Positions 61,319-64,000 of a stretch of DNA of 64,000 nucleotides are shown here, piece by piece. Where the stretch lies: the NCBI GenBank assembly GCA_020444275.1, contig JAHLLG010000003.1, positions 310,001 through 374,000 on the forward strand. The letters are read 5' to 3'. The stretch's first letter is position 1. Every line of letters starts with the position of its first letter. The DNA is from Bacteroidota bacterium (GTDB lineage Bacteria > Bacteroidota > Bacteroidia > Bacteroidales > UBA12077). Both the position numbers and the translations under genes were made by a program. The notes under the pieces are model-generated. The model was not told the origin of the DNA. It worked only from the letters and a program-made list of their open reading frames with translations, and did not search any database.

Positions 61319-62335
61319 ATGGCAGACTTAAGTACAAATTATATGGGATTAAAACTTCGAAATCCTATTATTGCCGGTTCGTCTAATCTTTCAATGGATA
61401 TAAGAAACATTAAAGCAATGGAAGAAGCCGGAATCGGAGCAATAGTTTATAAATCTCTTTTCGAAGAACAAGTAAATTTTGAATCAGCCGACCTTGATGA
61501 AGAACTAGAAATGTATAATGAAAGGCATGCTGAGATGATTCGAATACATCCGGAAATGGAACATGCCGGACCGAAAGAATTTCTTGTTCAGCTTAAAAAA
61601 ATTAAGGAAAACACTTCGGTTCCGTTAATTGCCAGTATTAATGCTGTTTACGAGGAAACCTGGGTTGAATATGCTAAGTTAATTGAAGAAACCGGAGTGA
61701 ATGGTTTAGAAATTAATATATATAAGTCGCTAAAAAAACCGGAGGATTCTGGTGAAAGTGTAGAAAAGCACAAACTGGAAATAATTAAAGCAGTTAAGAA
61801 AGCAGTTAAAATTCCGGTAGCAGTTAAGTTAGGTTCTTTTTATAGTAACTTGTTGAACTTCATCACACAAGTAGACAAAACAGGAGTGGATGGTTTGGTA
61901 CTATTTAATAAATTATTTGAACCTGAAGTTGATATTGATGAAGAAAAACCAATCTTTCCATTCAATTTAAGTAATCCTGGTGATCACAGATTACCATTAC
62001 GTTATTCAGGATTACTGCACGGAAATGTTAAGGCAGATATTTGCGCCTCATCAGGTATTTTTGATGGAAATGATGTTGTAAAAATGATATTAGCAGGTGC
62101 AGATGCTGTTCAGGTTGTTAGTACGTTGTATAAAAATAAAATTGGCCATATATCTAATATGGTTAAAGACCTTGAGCAGTGGATGGATAAAAAAGGATAC
62201 AAATCGATTGATGATTTTAAAGGCAAGTTATCCAGAAAGAAATATAAGGATCCTTTTGTATATATGAGAGGACAATATGTTGACGCCCTATTGAATGATG
62301 CAGATAAATTACTCAAGAAGAATCCGGTAATTTAA
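61319..62335 (+). CDS. Dihydroorotate-dehydrogenase-like flavoprotein
   Basis: A 338-residue TIM-barrel protein with the class 1 dihydroorotate dehydrogenase layout: DLSTNYMGLKLRNPIIAGSS, then GAIVYKSLFEEQ, INAVYEETWVEYAK, LEINIYKSLKKPE, the FMN-binding KIPVAVKLGSF, GLVLFNKLF, and ADICASSGIFDGNDVVKMIL. Bacteroidota genomes often carry such a DHOD-like gene next to PFOR, apart from the true pyrD. I would not name it pyrD without the active-site cysteine or serine confirmed by alignment. Likely substrate: a pyrimidine or related oxidoreductase function. Confidence 0.82.
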   Translation: MADLSTNYMGLKLRNPIIAGSSNLSMDIRNIKAMEEAGIGAIVYKSLFEEQVNFESADLDEELEMYNERHAEMIRIHPEMEHAGPKEFLVQLKKIKENTSVPLIASINAVYEETWVEYAKLIEETGVNGLEINIYKSLKKPEDSGESVEKHKLEIIKAVKKAVKIPVAVKLGSFYSNLLNFITQVDKTGVDGLVLFNKLFEPEVDIDEEKPIFPFNLSNPGDHRLPLRYSGLLHGNVKADICASSGIFDGNDVVKMILAGADAVQVVSTLYKNKIGHISNMVKDLEQWMDKKGYKSIDDFKGKLSRKKYKDPFVYMRGQYVDALLNDADKLLKKNPVI

Positions 62336-62358
62336 AATAAAATAAAGCGAAACCGAAA

Positions 62359-62390
62359 GCTGCAGCAAACTACTTGCTGCAGCATTTTTT
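62359..62390 (+). terminator. Terminator after the DHOD-like gene, shared with the convergent gene
   Basis: GCTGCAGCAA (62,359-62,368) pairs with TTGCTGCAGC (62,374-62,383), followed by ATTTTTTATTTT. It sits between convergent genes. Confidence 0.9.
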
Positions 62391-64000
62391 ATTTTAAACG
62401 TACAATTACATCTCCCTTTTCCACTAAATCGCCGTGATTAAAGAAAATTTCATCTACTTCGCCATCAAATTCTGATAGTATTTCATCATAAGTGTATCCG
62501 CTTTCTATGTAGCAGATTCTTTGTCCTTTCTTGATGGTATTACCGAGTTCAATTGCTTGCTCTTCAATAAAATAGTTTAGGTTGTAATATATTTTTCCCA
62601 TATATGGAGAGGCGATATCTTTTTTGTCTGGAGCAGCCTTGGGATGTTCTGAACCAACAGCAGGTTTGCTTGCTTCTTCTTTAAGTTTCTTTAATTCTTC
62701 GTGGAATCTTTCTTTGGCTAATCCCGATTTATAGTCTCTGTATTGGCGTTCGTGCATGGCAAACTCGAAAAGCTCTTCATTGTCTTCACCCAAATCCCAA
62801 CCATTTTCTTCCATCTCTTTTTTATACTTATCCAGTTCATCAGGATAATTATCTTGCGGAACTCCGGTGTAAAATTCTTTATCCAATTTTTCTGCAATTT
62901 CAATAATTTCAGGAGCTAGTTTACCTGGAAGTTTACCGGCTTTTCCTAATATCATATCCCAGGCATTGTTATCAATAATGGTAAATCTATCTTTACCCTG
63001 TATCTCTTGCATCACATTTAACAAGGCAATATTTTTCACGTACTGGCTAAACGGGGTAACCAATGGAGGATTTCCCAGCATAGGCCAAATATCAATTACT
63101 TCGTCAAATAGCTTTACTAACAGATCATCTTCGGTTAGTTTTTCTTTTCCCTGGGCTTCTAAGGTTTGATTTAATCCCTGATGAACTCCTTTCAGGTCGG
63201 CCATCATGCTTCCCATCATACCTCCGGGCAATCCGGCTTGTACAAGTAACGACGACATGTATCTGTTTTTTGGATTGATGAAATATCCTAAGAAATCGTC
63301 CATAAATTCCTGATTTAATGCTCGTGCTTTCATGTAAGCTTTCATGTTAATTTCAGGAACTTTAAAGCCTGCATCTTTCAGCATGGCTTGTATTGTAATA
63401 ACATCCGGATGTACCATGCCCCAGGATAGCGGTTCCATGGCAACATCAACATAATCAACACCCGCTTTTGCTACTTCTAACATGGAAGCAACCGAAAAAC
63501 CCGGTCCTGAATGACCGTGATACTGAACAATAATGTGTGGATATTTCTTTTTAATTTCAGAAACCAGTTTACCTAAAGTAACGGGACGCCCAACTCCTGC
63601 CATGTCTTTTAAACAGATTTCATCGGTTCCGTATTCAACAGCTTTATCTACAATTCCCATGAAATATTCCACCGTATGAATTTCGGAGTGCGTAATACTT
63701 AATGTCGCCTGTGAAATCATACCGGCTTCTTTTGCATATTTAATGGATAATTCAAGGTTTCTATGATCATTTAATCCGCAGAAAGAACGCGCAATATCTA
63801 CACCCTGCGCTTTTTTAACTTTATACATTAACCTGCGAACATCAGCGGGTACGGGAAACATTCTTATACCGTTTAATGCTCTTTCTAACATATGGGTCTG
63901 AATGCCGGCTTCATTGAAAGGTTTGGTCCATTCACGGACCGCCTTGTTCGGATTCTCTCCGTATAAAAGATTTACCTGCTCAAAAGCTCCTCCATTAGTT
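62389..64000 (-). CDS. Pyruvate/oxaloacetate carboxyltransferase-like protein with degenerate biotinyl domain (5' partial)
   Basis: The frame continues past the ATG at 63,891 without a stop to the window edge (upstream codons read GGAFEQVNLLYGENPNKAV), so the gene starts outside. It resembles pyruvate carboxylase subunit B or oxaloacetate decarboxylase alpha: TIM-barrel HMGL-type domain (TDEICLKDMAGVGRPVTLGK, QYHGHSGPGFSVASML, VDYVDVAMEPLSWG) and a PYC/OADA domain (YMSSLLVQAGLPGGMMGSMM). The last 70 residues are a biotin/lipoyl-like domain. Where the family has an EAMKM motif, this protein reads ESGYTYDEI, so the biotin-accepting Lys is replaced by Tyr. It may therefore work with a separate carrier or have another carboxyl transfer role. 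Confidence 0.85.
   Translation of the reverse strand, partial: TNGGAFEQVNLLYGENPNKAVREWTKPFNEAGIQTHMLERALNGIRMFPVPADVRRLMYKVKKAQGVDIARSFCGLNDHRNLELSIKYAKEAGMISQATLSITHSEIHTVEYFMGIVDKAVEYGTDEICLKDMAGVGRPVTLGKLVSEIKKKYPHIIVQYHGHSGPGFSVASMLEVAKAGVDYVDVAMEPLSWGMVHPDVITIQAMLKDAGFKVPEINMKAYMKARALNQEFMDDFLGYFINPKNRYMSSLLVQAGLPGGMMGSMMADLKGVHQGLNQTLEAQGKEKLTEDDLLVKLFDEVIDIWPMLGNPPLVTPFSQYVKNIALLNVMQEIQGKDRFTIIDNNAWDMILGKAGKLPGKLAPEIIEIAEKLDKEFYTGVPQDNYPDELDKYKKEMEENGWDLGEDNEELFEFAMHERQYRDYKSGLAKERFHEELKKLKEEASKPAVGSEHPKAAPDKKDIASPYMGKIYYNLNYFIEEQAIELGNTIKKGQRICYIESGYTYDEILSEFDGEVDEIFFNHGDLVEKGDVIVRLK

Noticed and set aside
61319-62335. Biosynthetic pyrD call
   Set aside because: The fold fits, but Bacteroidota carry a separate DHOD-like gene beside PFOR and I could not confirm the active-site residue by eye.

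Overview
The window reads as chromosome from an AT-rich, probably anaerobic member of the Bacteroidota, most likely Bacteroidia of the Marinilabiliales type. The evidence is a SusC/SusD pair, a 287-residue primary sigma factor, a Rho with a long charged insertion, TAnnTTTG-type promoter boxes with few Shine-Dalgarno sites, a tmRNA whose tag ends GENNYALAA, a one-polypeptide pyruvate:ferredoxin oxidoreductase, and giant RHS proteins with a DUF6443-like segment. No species assignment is possible from sequence reading alone.

Region 1 (1-30,936) is accessory. It holds three large RHS-type exported proteins: a 5'-truncated one at 2-5605, a 2488-residue one at 15,561-23,027 with an NlpC/P60-like tip, and a tipless relative at 24,156-28,544. 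Each of the two tip-bearing RHS genes is followed at once by a small lipoprotein gene that could encode immunity. Around them lie the parts of a type II secretion/type IV pilus-like envelope machine: secretin, PilM/N- or GspL-like, PilO/GspM-like, PilP/GspC-like, two pseudopilins and GspF. With these are an FN3 lipoprotein, a MORN-repeat protein and a membrane-anchored beta-solenoid-like protein. No GspE ATPase or prepilin peptidase is present here. The RHS proteins whose N-termini are visible carry Sec-type signal peptides, and I see no type IX sorting domain on any of them, so I infer that the neighbouring secretin may export them. The same region has dispersed palindromic repeats, an XRE regulator broken by one of them, and a RelBE-like pair whose toxin has a nonsense codon.

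Region 2 (about 32,640-44,013) looks like an integrative mobilizable element. It has an excisionase-like HTH protein, a replication-type protein, a DnaC-like ATPase, a BfmA/BtgA-type mobilization protein, a BtgB/DUF5712-type relaxase and, at the far end, a tyrosine integrase coupled to a membrane protein. Its cargo (37,089-40,623) is a tight set of four genes: a Cas2-fold-like protein, a 46-residue basic protein, a membrane-anchored HerA/FtsK-type ATPase and a DEDDh exonuclease with a BRCT domain. This is the best candidate in the window for an undescribed, possibly defensive, system. The integrase end lies next to the 3' end of ssrA (tmRNA), a common integration target.

Region 3 (44,081-64,000) is mostly core chromosome: tmRNA, a saccharopine/alanine dehydrogenase-like enzyme, a LytS/LytTR two-component pair, a SusC/SusD locus with two small lipoproteins, rpe, rpoD, rho, PFOR, a dihydroorotate-dehydrogenase-like protein, and the C-terminal part of a pyruvate/oxaloacetate carboxyltransferase-type protein. 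The biotinyl-like domain of that last protein lacks the acceptor lysine. Several genes end in clear hairpin-plus-T-tract terminators.
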